From Streptomyces sp. NBC_01241 (GTDB taxonomy: Bacteria > Actinomycetota > Actinomycetes > Streptomycetales > Streptomycetaceae): 64,000 bases of DNA. The position numbers were made by a program, and so were the translations under genes. Within the stretch, counting starts at the first letter, position 1. Each line of letters opens with the position of its first letter. The notes under the pieces are model-generated. The model made no database searches. It was not told the DNA's origin and saw only the letters and a program-made list of their open reading frames with translations. Positions 25,293-34,434 of this stretch are shown one piece after another. The stretch covers positions 1,302,001 to 1,366,000 of the forward strand of contig NZ_CP108494.1 in assembly GCF_041435435.1 (NCBI RefSeq), read 5' to 3'.

Positions 25293-28200
25293 ATGGAATT
25301 CGAACCGATCGCCGTCGTCGGCCGGGGCTGTGTGCTGCCCGACGCGCTCGATCCGGACACGTTCTGGGACAACATCGCCGCGGGCCGCACCAGCCTGTCG
25401 GCCATCTCTGAGGGCCGGTGGCGGCTGCCACGCCACTGGGCCATGGGCTCGGTGGACGACCACCTCGACCGCACCTGGACCGATGTCGGCGGGTACGTAC
25501 AGGGGTTCGAGTCCGTCTTCGACCCCAGCGTCTTCCGAATCGCCCCGGAGCGAATCCTGTCGCTGGACCCGCTCTTCCACTGGGTCATGTACGGCGTCCG
25601 GCAGGCACTCACGGAAGCGGGCCGCGAGGGCCCTCTGCCGCGCGCGGGGCTGGTGCTGGGAAACCTGTCCTATCCCACGCCCACAGGGGCGGCTCTTGCC
25701 GAGCACGTCTGGCTGTCCGCCCAGCGGCCCCCGCTCCGTGACGCCCTGCTGACGGGAGAGCGCCGGCAGCGGCCCGACACCCGGAATCGCTTCTCGTCCG
25801 GGCTGCCCGCCCGGCTCGCGGCCCGAGCCCTCGGGCTGGGCGCGGGCGCGTGGTCCCTCGACGCCGCCTGCGCGTCGTCGCTGTATGCCATCAAGCTGGC
25901 GTGCGACCGGCTGCACGACGGCACGGCGGACCTGATGGTGGCCGGTGCGGTCAGCCGGGCGGACCCCCTCTATCTGCACGTCGGCTTCTGCGGGCTCTCC
26001 GCGACGAGTCGCACGGGGCGCAGCCGGCCCTTCCACCGGGACGCGGACGGGCTGGTGCACGGAGAGGGCGCCGGGTTCGTCGCCCTGATGCGGCTGTCGG
26101 AGGCCCGCACCGCCCATCTGCCCGTGCTCGGGGTGATCCGCGGTGTCGGGTTGTCCAACGACGGGCGCGGCGCCGGGCTGATCAGCCCGTCGGAGGAGGG
26201 CCAGGTCCGTGCCATGCGCCTGGCGTACGACGCGGCGGGCGTCGCGCCCGAGACCGTGTCACTCGTCGAGTGCCATGCGACGGGGACGCCGGTCGGGGAC
26301 ACGGTGGAGGCGCGCGGCATGGCCCGGGTCTTCGGGACCGGTGACGACGTGCCCATCGGTTCGGTGAAGTCGAACGTCGGGCACCTGCTGGCCTCGGCGG
26401 GCGTGGCCGGGCTGCTGAAGGTGCTCGGCGCGCTGCGTGCGGGGATCCGTCCGGCGACGCTCGGCGCGGAACGGCCGCTGGAGGCACTGGCGGGCACGCC
26501 GTTGCGGGTGCTGACCGCGCCGGAACCGTGGTCCGGTCCTCGCCGCGCGGCGGTGAGCGCGTTCGGGTTCGGCGGGACCAACGCCCATCTGGTGGTGGAC
26601 CTGCCGGACGGCGACCCTGCATCCGCCGTACCGCGGCCGATCCGCCCGGCCGCCGCCGTGACCGCCCCGACCCGGGTGCGGGAATCGCCGGGCGGCCGTA
26701 CGCCGGTGGCGATCGTCGCCCTCGGCGCCCGAGTCGGCGACGGGACCTGTACGGAGGACTTCCGGCGGGCGGTGCTGGGCGGTGAGCGACGTGGCCCCGC
26801 CCCCGGGATCGCCGTGGAATTGAGGGACCTGTGCTTCCCGCCACTGGCCCTGGAGCGAACGGTGCGCCATCAGCTCCTGGTGCTGGAGGCCGCCCGGGAG
26901 GCCGTCCGGTCGGTGTCCCTGCCCCGGGAGCGGACCATGGTGGTCATCGGTATGGGGGTGGACCCCGAGGTGGCCCGTGCGGGCGCCCGCTGGAGGGTTC
27001 CCCACTGGCTGGAGCAGGCCGGGCTTGCCGCCACGCCCGAGTCGGCGGACCTCACCCGGGACGCGTTCCTGCCGCCCATGACCGCGGAGGGTGTGGTGGG
27101 CACCCTGCCGAACCTGGTGGCCAACCGGATCAGCACCCAACTCGACCTGGCGGGGCCGGGTTTCGCGGTCTCGGCGGAGGAGGCGTCCGGGCTGGTGGCG
27201 CTGGAACTCGCGGCCCGGGCCGTACGGTCGGGGGAGGTCGACGCCGCGCTCGTCGGTGCCACCGACCTGTCCTGCGAGGCGGTGCATCAGACCGCCCAGC
27301 AGGATCTCGGCCGCGAGGACGAACCGGGGGACGCCGCCGTCGTCCTGGTCCTCAAGTCCGTGGACACCGCGCGCAGGGACGGCGACACCGTTGTCGCCCT
27401 GCTCGACGAGGACGCCACCGGCGCACCCGACGTGGTCATCGGGGACGGCCCTGACGCGGTGTTCGACCCGGCATCGGCCTTCGGACGCGCTCACGCCGCG
27501 TACGGGCTGGTGGCGGTCGCGGTCGCGACGCTCTCGCTCCAGCACCGTGCGGTGCCGCGTCCGGGCGGCCCTGCGGATGCCGCGGTTGTCGCGCACACCG
27601 CGAAGGCCGCGGTGACACCGTTGGAAGGGCCTACCGCGAGTGTCCGGCTGCGCGCGGGGGACGCCCGGCCATGGCTGCGGGGCCCGGCTCCGCGCCTGCA
27701 CGTCTTTTCCGGGGCCGACCGCCGGGAGGTGCTGGCCGCGCTGGAGTCCGGTGCACAGTCCGACGCCGGACCGGCCCGGCTGGCGCTCGTGGCCGACGAC
27801 GACGCGTTGCCGGGCCGCACGGAGGCCGCCCGCCGCTGGCTGGCCGAGGGCGGAGCCCGTCCGGCCGATGTGCTGTACCGGGACAGGCCGGTCACGGGGC
27901 AGACCGCGTTCGTGTACACCAACGGCTCGGCAGCGTACCCGGATATGGGCCACGAGCTGATGCTCGCGCTGCCGTCGCTCGGCGAGGCCGTCCGTGCCAG
28001 GCACGGGGCGATCGGTGCACGACTGCGGTCCCGGGCGGAGCGCGGAGTGCTCGACCAGATCTGGGGCGCCGCCGAACTCGCCGTCCACCACACCGTGTTC
28101 ACCCGGGAGGTGCTCGGGCTCCGGCCGGAGGCCGCTGTCGGATACTCCTCGGGCGAGTCGGCCGCCCTGGTGGCGCTGGGTGCCTGGCCGGACGCCGCAG

Positions 28201-31200
28201 GGCTGTACGACGCCACCCGGGACAGCGGTCTGTTCACGACCGAACTCACCGGTGAACTCCGGGCGGTGCGGCGCCACTGGGAACGTCTGGGCGTCGAGGG
28301 CCGGCGCTGGTCGAGCTATCTGGTCAGTGCGCCCCTGGAAGCGGTCCGTGCCGAGCTCACCGCCGAGGTCGCCGTCCATCTGATGGCGGTGAACGCCCCC
28401 GGAGTCTGCGTCATCGGCGGCGAGTCCCGCGCGTGTGCGGCCGTCGTGGCCAGGATCGGCGCCGACCACGCGATCGAGCTCGACTACGACATGGCCGCCC
28501 ACGCACCGGAGTTGGCGGACATCCGAGAGGTATGGCGTGCGGTCCATCGTCATCCGACCGTCGACGTGCCCGGTGTGCGGTTCTACAGCGGGGCCACCGG
28601 GCAGTCGTACCGGCCGACGGCCGAGCGGGCCGCCGAGGCGCTCACCGCGCAGGGACTGAACACGATCGACTTCGCGGCCACGGTCGAGCAGGCGTGGGCC
28701 GACGGTGTCCGGGTCTTCGTGGAGCACGGGCCGCGCAAGCTGTGCACCGGCTGGATCAAGCGAGTACTCGGCGACCGGGACCATGTGGCCGTCGCCCTCG
28801 ATGCCCCGGGCGACACCCGGCTGCGGCAGCCCTGCCTGGCGGTGGCCGAACTCGTCGTCGCGGGCGTGCCGGTACACGCCGACGAGTGGTTCGCCCGGCT
28901 CGCGGAAGCCGCCACGGAGATCCCGCGTCCCGGGCCCACCGTCACCGTGCCCGTACCCGCGCCTCCATGTCTACCGCCACTGGAGCCGGCCCTGGTAACC
29001 CTGCCCCGGGCCCCCGAGCTGGCGCCGGTACCGGACCGGGTGGCCTGGCGGTCCGACGCACCGGGCGGCGCTGCCGTGCCCTGGCCCGGTACCGCGGGGC
29101 CGCGCCCCCTGCCGGACGTCCGGCCGACAGGCTCGGACGGGCGCGATCCGCTGGCGGCGGGCGCCCGCGCCGCAGTCGTCCGGCAGAGCCTGCGGGTCGC
29201 CGCGCTGCACCAAGAGGTCACCGCCGGGCACACCGAGGCCCATCAGCGGTTCCTGCAGATGTCCGCTCTCGCCGTCACCGCGCTGCGGAGCACCGTGCCC
29301 GTTCCCGTACGGCCACCGGGCCCCCCTGCCCCGCGTCCGACCGCCGGGCCGCCGCCGGTCCCGGTACGGCCCACGCCCCGCTCGGCGTTCCCGCCCGCTC
29401 CCTCGCCGGAAGCGGCACCCGCACCACTCCTGAGGCCGGGGCCGAAGTTCGACCGCGCCCAGTTGGAGCACCTCGCCTCCCGGGAGATCTCCACGCTGTT
29501 CGGCCCGCGGTTCGCCGAGCAGGACGCGTACGCGGTGCAGACGCGGATGCCCGAGCCGCCGATGCTGTTCACGGACCGGGTCACCGGTATCGACGCCGTG
29601 CCGGCGGCGCTCGCCGCGCCCGGCCCGGTGCGCACCGACGGGACGATCTGGACGGAGACCGATATCCGGCCCGACAGCTGGTACCTGGACTCCACCGGAC
29701 GTATGCCGCCCGGGCTGCTGATCGAGGCGGGTCAGGCGGATCTGCTCCTGCTCAGCTGGCTGGGCGTGGACCTCCTCAACCGGGGCGAGCGCGCCTACCG
29801 GCTGCTGGGCTGCGAGGTGACGTACCACGGCAGCCCGCCGCAGCCGGGCGAGACCCTGCGCTACGAGATCCACATCGACGGCCACGCGGAGCACGACGGC
29901 ATCCGGCTGGCCTTCTTCCACTACGACTGCTACGTGGACGGCGAACTCCGGCTCAGCATCCGCGAGGGCCAGGCCGGGTTCTTCACCCCCGAGGAGCTCG
30001 CCGGCAGCGGCGGTGTGCGGTGGGATCCCGCCGAGCGGCCGCCCGGTGACGACCTGCCGCTCGACCCGCCCGCAGTGCGCTGCGGACGGACCCGCTTCGA
30101 CGCGGACCGGGTGCGGGCCCTGGCCCAGGGGCGGCCGGCGGACTGCTTCGGCCCCGGCTGGGAGGCGACGGCGGCACACATCCGCTCACCTCGGCTCGAC
30201 GACGGCAAGCTGCGGCTGCTCCAGGAGGTGACCGCGTTCGACCCGGCCGGAGGGCCGTGGGGCCGCGGCTATCTGCGGGCCGAGACCCCGCTGTCGCCGG
30301 ACGACTGGTTCTTCGCGGGGCACTTCAAGAACGACCCCTGTATGCCGGGCACCCTGATGCTCCAGGGCGGTCTCCAGGCGATGGCGTTCTACCTGGCGGC
30401 CATGGGCTTCACCGTGAACCGGGACGGCTGGCGTTTCGAGCCCGTCGGCGGTCACCCCTGCAAGGCGATGTGCCGCGGCCAGGCGACTCCGGCCGGCCGG
30501 CGGGTCGTCTACGAGGTGTTCGTACGTGGTGTCTCGGCCGGGCCGGTACCGACGCTGTACGCCGATGTGCTGGGCTCGGTGGACGGGGCAAGAGCATTCC
30601 TGGGCCGGGACGTGGCGCTGCGGCTCGTACCCGACTGGCCGCTGTCGCACTGGCGGCGCTCGGGCCCGCCCGTCGTGCAGGGCAGCGGTACACCGGTGCC
30701 GCTCCCCCTGCTCGGCGGGCTGACCGGGCACCGGGAGAAGAAGCCGGTGGCGACGGCGGCCGATGGATTCCCCTTCGACTACACCTCGTTGCTGGCGTGT
30801 GCCTGGGGCAGACCGAGTGAGGCGTTCGGTACCGCGTACGAGCCCTTCGACAGCACCCGTAAGGTCGCGCGGCTGCCCGGTCCCCCCTATCACTTCATGA
30901 GCCGGATCGTCTCGGTGGACGGTCCGCAGGGCAGTATGCAAGAGGGCAGCAGTGTCGTCGCGGAGTACGACGTGCCCGCGCGGGCCTGGTACTTCGAGCA
31001 GAGCGGCGGCCGTACGATGCCGTTCGCGGTCCTGATGGAGATCGCGCTGCAACCCTGCGGGTGGCTGGCCTCGTACGTGGGCAGCGCGTTGACCACCGAC
31101 ACGGATCTGCTGTTCCGCAACCTCGACGGGGCGGGAACGGTCACAGGTGAGGTCACTCCGGCGACGGGTACGGTCCGCACCCATGCTGAACTGACGCGTG

Positions 31201-31901
31201 TCTCCCGGAGCGGGGACATGATCATCGAGTCGTTCCGGGTGAGGTGCACGGCCGACGGCGTGCCACTGTTCGAACTCTCCACGGTCTTCGGCTACTTCCC
31301 GCCGTCGGCCTTCGACGACCAGCAGGGCCTCACGGCGTCGGCCCAGGACCGGGCCCGTCTCGACGAGCCCTGCGACCGTGTGGTCGATCTGACCGCCCGG
31401 CCCGCTCGTTACTGCGCCGGGGAACTGCGGCTGCCGGGCCCCATGCTGCTGATGCTCGACCGGATCACCGGTTCCTGGCCGGACGGGGGCAGCATGGGGC
31501 TCGGGCGGCTGCGGTCGGAGAAGGACGTGGTCCCGGACGAATGGTTCTTCCGGGCCCATTTCTTCCAGGACCCGGTGCAGCCGGGGTCGTTGGGCGTCGA
31601 GGCCATGTGCCAGCTGCTCCAGTGCCACCTGCTTGAGCGCGGCGCCGCGTACGGCGTTCCACGCCCCCGGTTCGAGCCGGTGCTGCCCGGCCGCGAGACG
31701 ACCTGGACGTACCGCGGCCAGATCACCCCGGCCAACCGGCTGATCCGGGTGGACATGGACATCGTGGAGAGCGGCACGGACGCGCGGGGGCCCTACGCGA
31801 CGGCGGACGCGTCGCTGTGGGGCGATGACACGTGCATCTACCGGGTGCGCGGGCTGGGCATGCGTGTGGTGTCCGACGCGGCTCCCTCACCCGCTCCATG
31901 A
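25293..31901 (+). CDS. pfaC: PfaC-like synthase, KS-CLF-AT-DH-DH
   Basis: 2202 aa. KS at about 1-430 has Cys193 (DAACASS), His328 (CHATGTPVGD) and His364 (GHLLAS). A second KS-like domain (about 470-850) lacks the Cys: SAEEASG puts Glu630 at its place, so it is a chain-length-factor type partner. An AT-like domain follows, with GYSSGES (Ser952) and TAFVYTNGSAAYPDMG, resembling the PfaB acyltransferase. The C-terminal 800 residues hold four FabA-type hot-dog units; the second (DDWFFAGHFKNDPCMPG, His1677) and fourth (DEWFFRAHFFQDPVQPG, His2089) keep the catalytic His, the first and third do not, giving two DH domains. FabA-like DHs isomerise and retain double bonds. The gene is 49 bp after pfaA and ends the operon. 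Combining PfaB and PfaC functions in one chain is notable. Confidence 0.92.
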   Translation: MEFEPIAVVGRGCVLPDALDPDTFWDNIAAGRTSLSAISEGRWRLPRHWAMGSVDDHLDRTWTDVGGYVQGFESVFDPSVFRIAPERILSLDPLFHWVMYGVRQALTEAGREGPLPRAGLVLGNLSYPTPTGAALAEHVWLSAQRPPLRDALLTGERRQRPDTRNRFSSGLPARLAARALGLGAGAWSLDAACASSLYAIKLACDRLHDGTADLMVAGAVSRADPLYLHVGFCGLSATSRTGRSRPFHRDADGLVHGEGAGFVALMRLSEARTAHLPVLGVIRGVGLSNDGRGAGLISPSEEGQVRAMRLAYDAAGVAPETVSLVECHATGTPVGDTVEARGMARVFGTGDDVPIGSVKSNVGHLLASAGVAGLLKVLGALRAGIRPATLGAERPLEALAGTPLRVLTAPEPWSGPRRAAVSAFGFGGTNAHLVVDLPDGDPASAVPRPIRPAAAVTAPTRVRESPGGRTPVAIVALGARVGDGTCTEDFRRAVLGGERRGPAPGIAVELRDLCFPPLALERTVRHQLLVLEAAREAVRSVSLPRERTMVVIGMGVDPEVARAGARWRVPHWLEQAGLAATPESADLTRDAFLPPMTAEGVVGTLPNLVANRISTQLDLAGPGFAVSAEEASGLVALELAARAVRSGEVDAALVGATDLSCEAVHQTAQQDLGREDEPGDAAVVLVLKSVDTARRDGDTVVALLDEDATGAPDVVIGDGPDAVFDPASAFGRAHAAYGLVAVAVATLSLQHRAVPRPGGPADAAVVAHTAKAAVTPLEGPTASVRLRAGDARPWLRGPAPRLHVFSGADRREVLAALESGAQSDAGPARLALVADDDALPGRTEAARRWLAEGGARPADVLYRDRPVTGQTAFVYTNGSAAYPDMGHELMLALPSLGEAVRARHGAIGARLRSRAERGVLDQIWGAAELAVHHTVFTREVLGLRPEAAVGYSSGESAALVALGAWPDAAGLYDATRDSGLFTTELTGELRAVRRHWERLGVEGRRWSSYLVSAPLEAVRAELTAEVAVHLMAVNAPGVCVIGGESRACAAVVARIGADHAIELDYDMAAHAPELADIREVWRAVHRHPTVDVPGVRFYSGATGQSYRPTAERAAEALTAQGLNTIDFAATVEQAWADGVRVFVEHGPRKLCTGWIKRVLGDRDHVAVALDAPGDTRLRQPCLAVAELVVAGVPVHADEWFARLAEAATEIPRPGPTVTVPVPAPPCLPPLEPALVTLPRAPELAPVPDRVAWRSDAPGGAAVPWPGTAGPRPLPDVRPTGSDGRDPLAAGARAAVVRQSLRVAALHQEVTAGHTEAHQRFLQMSALAVTALRSTVPVPVRPPGPPAPRPTAGPPPVPVRPTPRSAFPPAPSPEAAPAPLLRPGPKFDRAQLEHLASREISTLFGPRFAEQDAYAVQTRMPEPPMLFTDRVTGIDAVPAALAAPGPVRTDGTIWTETDIRPDSWYLDSTGRMPPGLLIEAGQADLLLLSWLGVDLLNRGERAYRLLGCEVTYHGSPPQPGETLRYEIHIDGHAEHDGIRLAFFHYDCYVDGELRLSIREGQAGFFTPEELAGSGGVRWDPAERPPGDDLPLDPPAVRCGRTRFDADRVRALAQGRPADCFGPGWEATAAHIRSPRLDDGKLRLLQEVTAFDPAGGPWGRGYLRAETPLSPDDWFFAGHFKNDPCMPGTLMLQGGLQAMAFYLAAMGFTVNRDGWRFEPVGGHPCKAMCRGQATPAGRRVVYEVFVRGVSAGPVPTLYADVLGSVDGARAFLGRDVALRLVPDWPLSHWRRSGPPVVQGSGTPVPLPLLGGLTGHREKKPVATAADGFPFDYTSLLACAWGRPSEAFGTAYEPFDSTRKVARLPGPPYHFMSRIVSVDGPQGSMQEGSSVVAEYDVPARAWYFEQSGGRTMPFAVLMEIALQPCGWLASYVGSALTTDTDLLFRNLDGAGTVTGEVTPATGTVRTHAELTRVSRSGDMIIESFRVRCTADGVPLFELSTVFGYFPPSAFDDQQGLTASAQDRARLDEPCDRVVDLTARPARYCAGELRLPGPMLLMLDRITGSWPDGGSMGLGRLRSEKDVVPDEWFFRAHFFQDPVQPGSLGVEAMCQLLQCHLLERGAAYGVPRPRFEPVLPGRETTWTYRGQITPANRLIRVDMDIVESGTDARGPYATADASLWGDDTCIYRVRGLGMRVVSDAAPSPAP

Positions 31902-32183
31902 AGCGAGTGCGCCGGCCGTCTCCGGGGTGTGAAGGGCCCGCGTGGCGAGCCTTGAGAGCAAGTCGGATATTTCGTACGCGGCTGTCGCGTTCGCTGCGCA
32001 GGTAGTGACTGAGTGGCTGAGTGGGTTTCAGCCAAGAGGTGCGGAGGCGAGCTCCGGCGATGGCGGGTGCGGTGTAGCTCGGGATATTTTCCTCACGCAC
32101 AACTGTCCATCGAACGGTGCTTGCGGCATGAGGTCGAGGCTGCCCTCGGGGGCTTCACTGCGACTTGATGAGTTTGAGAGTTC

Positions 32184-33635
32184 ATGACTTGCCACATAGC
32201 CGCGCCGTGGCGCCGTTCCTCCGTCTGGGCACTCCCTCTGCTGTGGACCTTCGCCCTCGGCCTGTGGGGGCTGTCGCGGCAGCACACCGTGTGGCGGGAC
32301 GAAGCCGCCACCTGGCAGGTAGCCCGGCGGCCCGTTGCCGATATCTGGCACATGCTGGGACAGGTCGATGCTGTGCACGGCCTCTACTACCTGCTGATGC
32401 ACGGGCTCTTCGAATGCTTTGGTCCTGGTACCACGACCCTGCGTCTGCCATCGGTTCTGGCCACGTCATTAGCGGCGGCATGTGTGGCGCTCATTGCCCG
32501 TCGGATGGCTGGCCAGTTGGTGGGCCTGACGGCAGGGCTGGCGTTCGGGCTGCTTCCGGCTGTGCAGTTCTATCTCCAAGAAGGCCGTTCGTACGCGCTG
32601 ATCGCGATGGGCGCTGGGATCTCGACCCTGCTGCTGGTGACCATGCTCGAAGACCGTGGCCGTGACCGCCGGCGTCGATGGACAGCGTATGGAGGCACTG
32701 TGCTGGTGTGTGCGCTGCTGAACTGGCTGTCCCTGCTGGTTCTTCCCGCGCACTTGGCAACTCTGGTCTGGTCGAAAGCCGAACGCGGGGTATGGGCGCG
32801 CTGGGCAGCCGCTTCGGCGGCCGCGGTGGCAGCCGCCCTGCCGTTGATTCTGTTCAGCCGGAGCCAGTCGGATCAGGTGTCATGGATTCCTCCCTTGACG
32901 TGGCACATGATGATCGGCCCGGCTGTCCTGCTGCTGATCGGGGGGATCGGGGCCCTCACGGACCGGCCGCAGCCGGGTCGGCTGTCGGTTGCGGCTGTCG
33001 GCTTACCGCTGCTGGCGGTGCCGCAGATTGGATTGATCGGTCTTTCTCTGGTTCAACCGCTGTTCTTGGACCGCTATGTCTTGTTCAGCATGCTGGGTCT
33101 GGCTCTGCTGATCGGTGCAGCGCTGGGTGCGGCAGTAGCCGCCCTCGGGAAGAGGTTCCGGCGGGCGTCGTCATGGGTCCTCCCGGTGGCGGTCGTGGTG
33201 GCAGTGCTAGCACTCTTGCCACAGTTGCTGGCCAAGCGCTCTCCGGCGAGTCGAGTCGATGATGTCCTGGCGGTAGCGGCGGACGTGAGGCACCTGAAGA
33301 AGGCCGGAGACGCGGTGCTCTTCATACCGGCAGCACGACGTGATACGGCGCTGGTCTCACCCGACGACTTCGCCGGCCTGCGGGATATCGCTCTGGTCGA
33401 GAGCGCTGCGGCATCGGGAACACTGAAGGGCCTGGAGGCCAGCCCCGACCAGATAAGGACCGACCTTTTGTCACAGCGGCGGGTTCTGCTGGTCACGGAT
33501 GCGCCCAATGTGGCCCGGCCAGTGTCGGCGGCGCGGGACGAGGCGAAGATGTCAGTGCTGCGGGCGTTCTTCAGTGCGGTGGCAGATCGTCAGGTCCTCG
33601 GACGAAGGGTGACGGTGTACGAGCGGCTCTCGTGA
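32184..33635 (+). CDS. Polytopic membrane glycosyltransferase (GT39/GT-C type)
   Basis: 483 aa. About ten hydrophobic helices lie in the first 360 residues, followed by a soluble C-terminal region. The first external loop carries VWRDEAATW, the acidic motif of GT-C enzymes that use polyprenyl-phosphate sugars, and VHGLYYLLMHGLFECFG is the usual next segment. It probably transfers a sugar or arabinose-like unit outside the membrane. Codon use differs from neighbours: A/T-ending codons are common and two TTA leucine codons (32469-32471 and 33003-33005) are in frame, implying bldA dependence in Streptomyces. The lower GC and the broken gene after it suggest acquisition by transfer. ATG start with GAGAG upstream. 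Confidence 0.85.
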   Translation: MTCHIAAPWRRSSVWALPLLWTFALGLWGLSRQHTVWRDEAATWQVARRPVADIWHMLGQVDAVHGLYYLLMHGLFECFGPGTTTLRLPSVLATSLAAACVALIARRMAGQLVGLTAGLAFGLLPAVQFYLQEGRSYALIAMGAGISTLLLVTMLEDRGRDRRRRWTAYGGTVLVCALLNWLSLLVLPAHLATLVWSKAERGVWARWAAASAAAVAAALPLILFSRSQSDQVSWIPPLTWHMMIGPAVLLLIGGIGALTDRPQPGRLSVAAVGLPLLAVPQIGLIGLSLVQPLFLDRYVLFSMLGLALLIGAALGAAVAALGKRFRRASSWVLPVAVVVAVLALLPQLLAKRSPASRVDDVLAVAADVRHLKKAGDAVLFIPAARRDTALVSPDDFAGLRDIALVESAAASGTLKGLEASPDQIRTDLLSQRRVLLVTDAPNVARPVSAARDEAKMSVLRAFFSAVADRQVLGRRVTVYERLS

Positions 33636-33636
33636 C

Positions 33637-34002
33637 GTGTCACATGGACGTTCAGGGATGCCATGCACTCGCTCAGCCCGTGGTGGTGACGTAGGTGCCG
33701 AGGTCGTCTACGGCTCCTACAACGAACAGACGCTCCGGGCGGGCACCATCCGCGCCCGCCCGGTCATCGAGGACGAGCACTGCACGATCGCCGAGGTGCA
33801 GGCGGACACCTACTTCGATCTGGACGACTACCAGCAGGGTTACGGAGACGGCGTACAGGAGCAGCTGCGCGAACTGTTGGTGGACGAGGTGTTCGCCAAT
33901 GAGGAGGGCGCAGAGGAGGAACAGCTGGACCGGACACTTCTCTTCGCCCGTCTGCGCGCGGGCGAGCCGGTGTTCCGCACGGGGGAGACGGCGGCCCACT
34001 GA
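33637..34002 (+). pseudogene. Acidic hypothetical protein, probably 5'-truncated
   Basis: The frame opens with a GTG one base after the membrane-protein stop, but the first 20 codons (SHGRSGMPCTRSARGGDVGA) look random and A/T-rich, whereas from codon 24 on the protein is a normal high-GC acidic domain: RARPVIEDEHCTIAEVQADT, YFDLDDYQQGYGDGVQEQLR. No ribosome site precedes a start at the good part. I do not recognise the family. The pattern fits a gene whose beginning was replaced when the lower-GC membrane-protein gene was inserted. A real short protein remains possible. Confidence 0.45.
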
Positions 34003-34053
34003 CGGCTCGTCGTCACCGCCCCGGTAGCTCCGGTCGCCCCGTCGACGCAGCGC

Positions 34054-34434
34054 CTACGAACGCAACGCTGCCAGCACTCGGCTGCGAAGAAGCTCATACT
34101 CCGCGCGGAGCCGCACGATCTCCGCAGGCCGTTCGATCACATCCCCGCCGACAACCGTCTCGTCAGGTCCGAACTGCTCGCGCGTGAGATCGACTTCGAT
34201 CCCCATGCCCAGACGGTTCCACCAGTGGTAGTCGACGCGCTCGCCGTCGACGTGGACCTCGCCGCGGATCAGCTCACCACCCAACAGGTCGTGCACCACC
34301 AGGGCGGTGACACCGCATTGGTCGCGCGCCGGGTTGTCCGGAGTCCAGTGCGGACGGTGGGCCGGCGTCGTGGTGTCCGCGCCCCACCCGCCGCGAATGG
34401 TCTGTTCAAGGTCGTTGAAGTTGATCAGCGTCAT
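34054..34434 (-). CDS. YunG-like conserved protein
   Basis: 126 aa from the ATG at 34434; a 10-residue longer start at 34464 exists. The central region HWTPDNPARDQCGVTALVVH and DLLGGELIRGEVHVDGERVD, then HWWNRLGMGIEVDLTREQF, resembles the YunG family of Bacillus and actinomycetes (W.P.NP...QC.VTALV..D..GG..........HYWN......DLT..QF). The family has no established function; the conserved Cys and His residues recall papain-like folds, which is inference. No operon partner. A cluster of CACGTG-type dyads lies just upstream. Confidence 0.7.
   Translation of the reverse strand: MTLINFNDLEQTIRGGWGADTTTPAHRPHWTPDNPARDQCGVTALVVHDLLGGELIRGEVHVDGERVDYHWWNRLGMGIEVDLTREQFGPDETVVGGDVIERPAEIVRLRAEYELLRSRVLAALRS

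Noticed and set aside
23015..25612. 865-aa minus-strand frame opposite PfaA
   Set aside because: Shadow frame typical of high-GC coding DNA; motifs are on the other strand.
26259..28877. 872-aa minus-strand frame opposite PfaC
   Set aside because: Same reason: no start signal or domain, and the plus strand has conserved KS/AT motifs.
31902..32183. A short promoter region or attachment-site remnant between pfaC and the glycosyltransferase
   Set aside because: AT content rises here, but no repeat pair or tRNA end was found to support an integration site.
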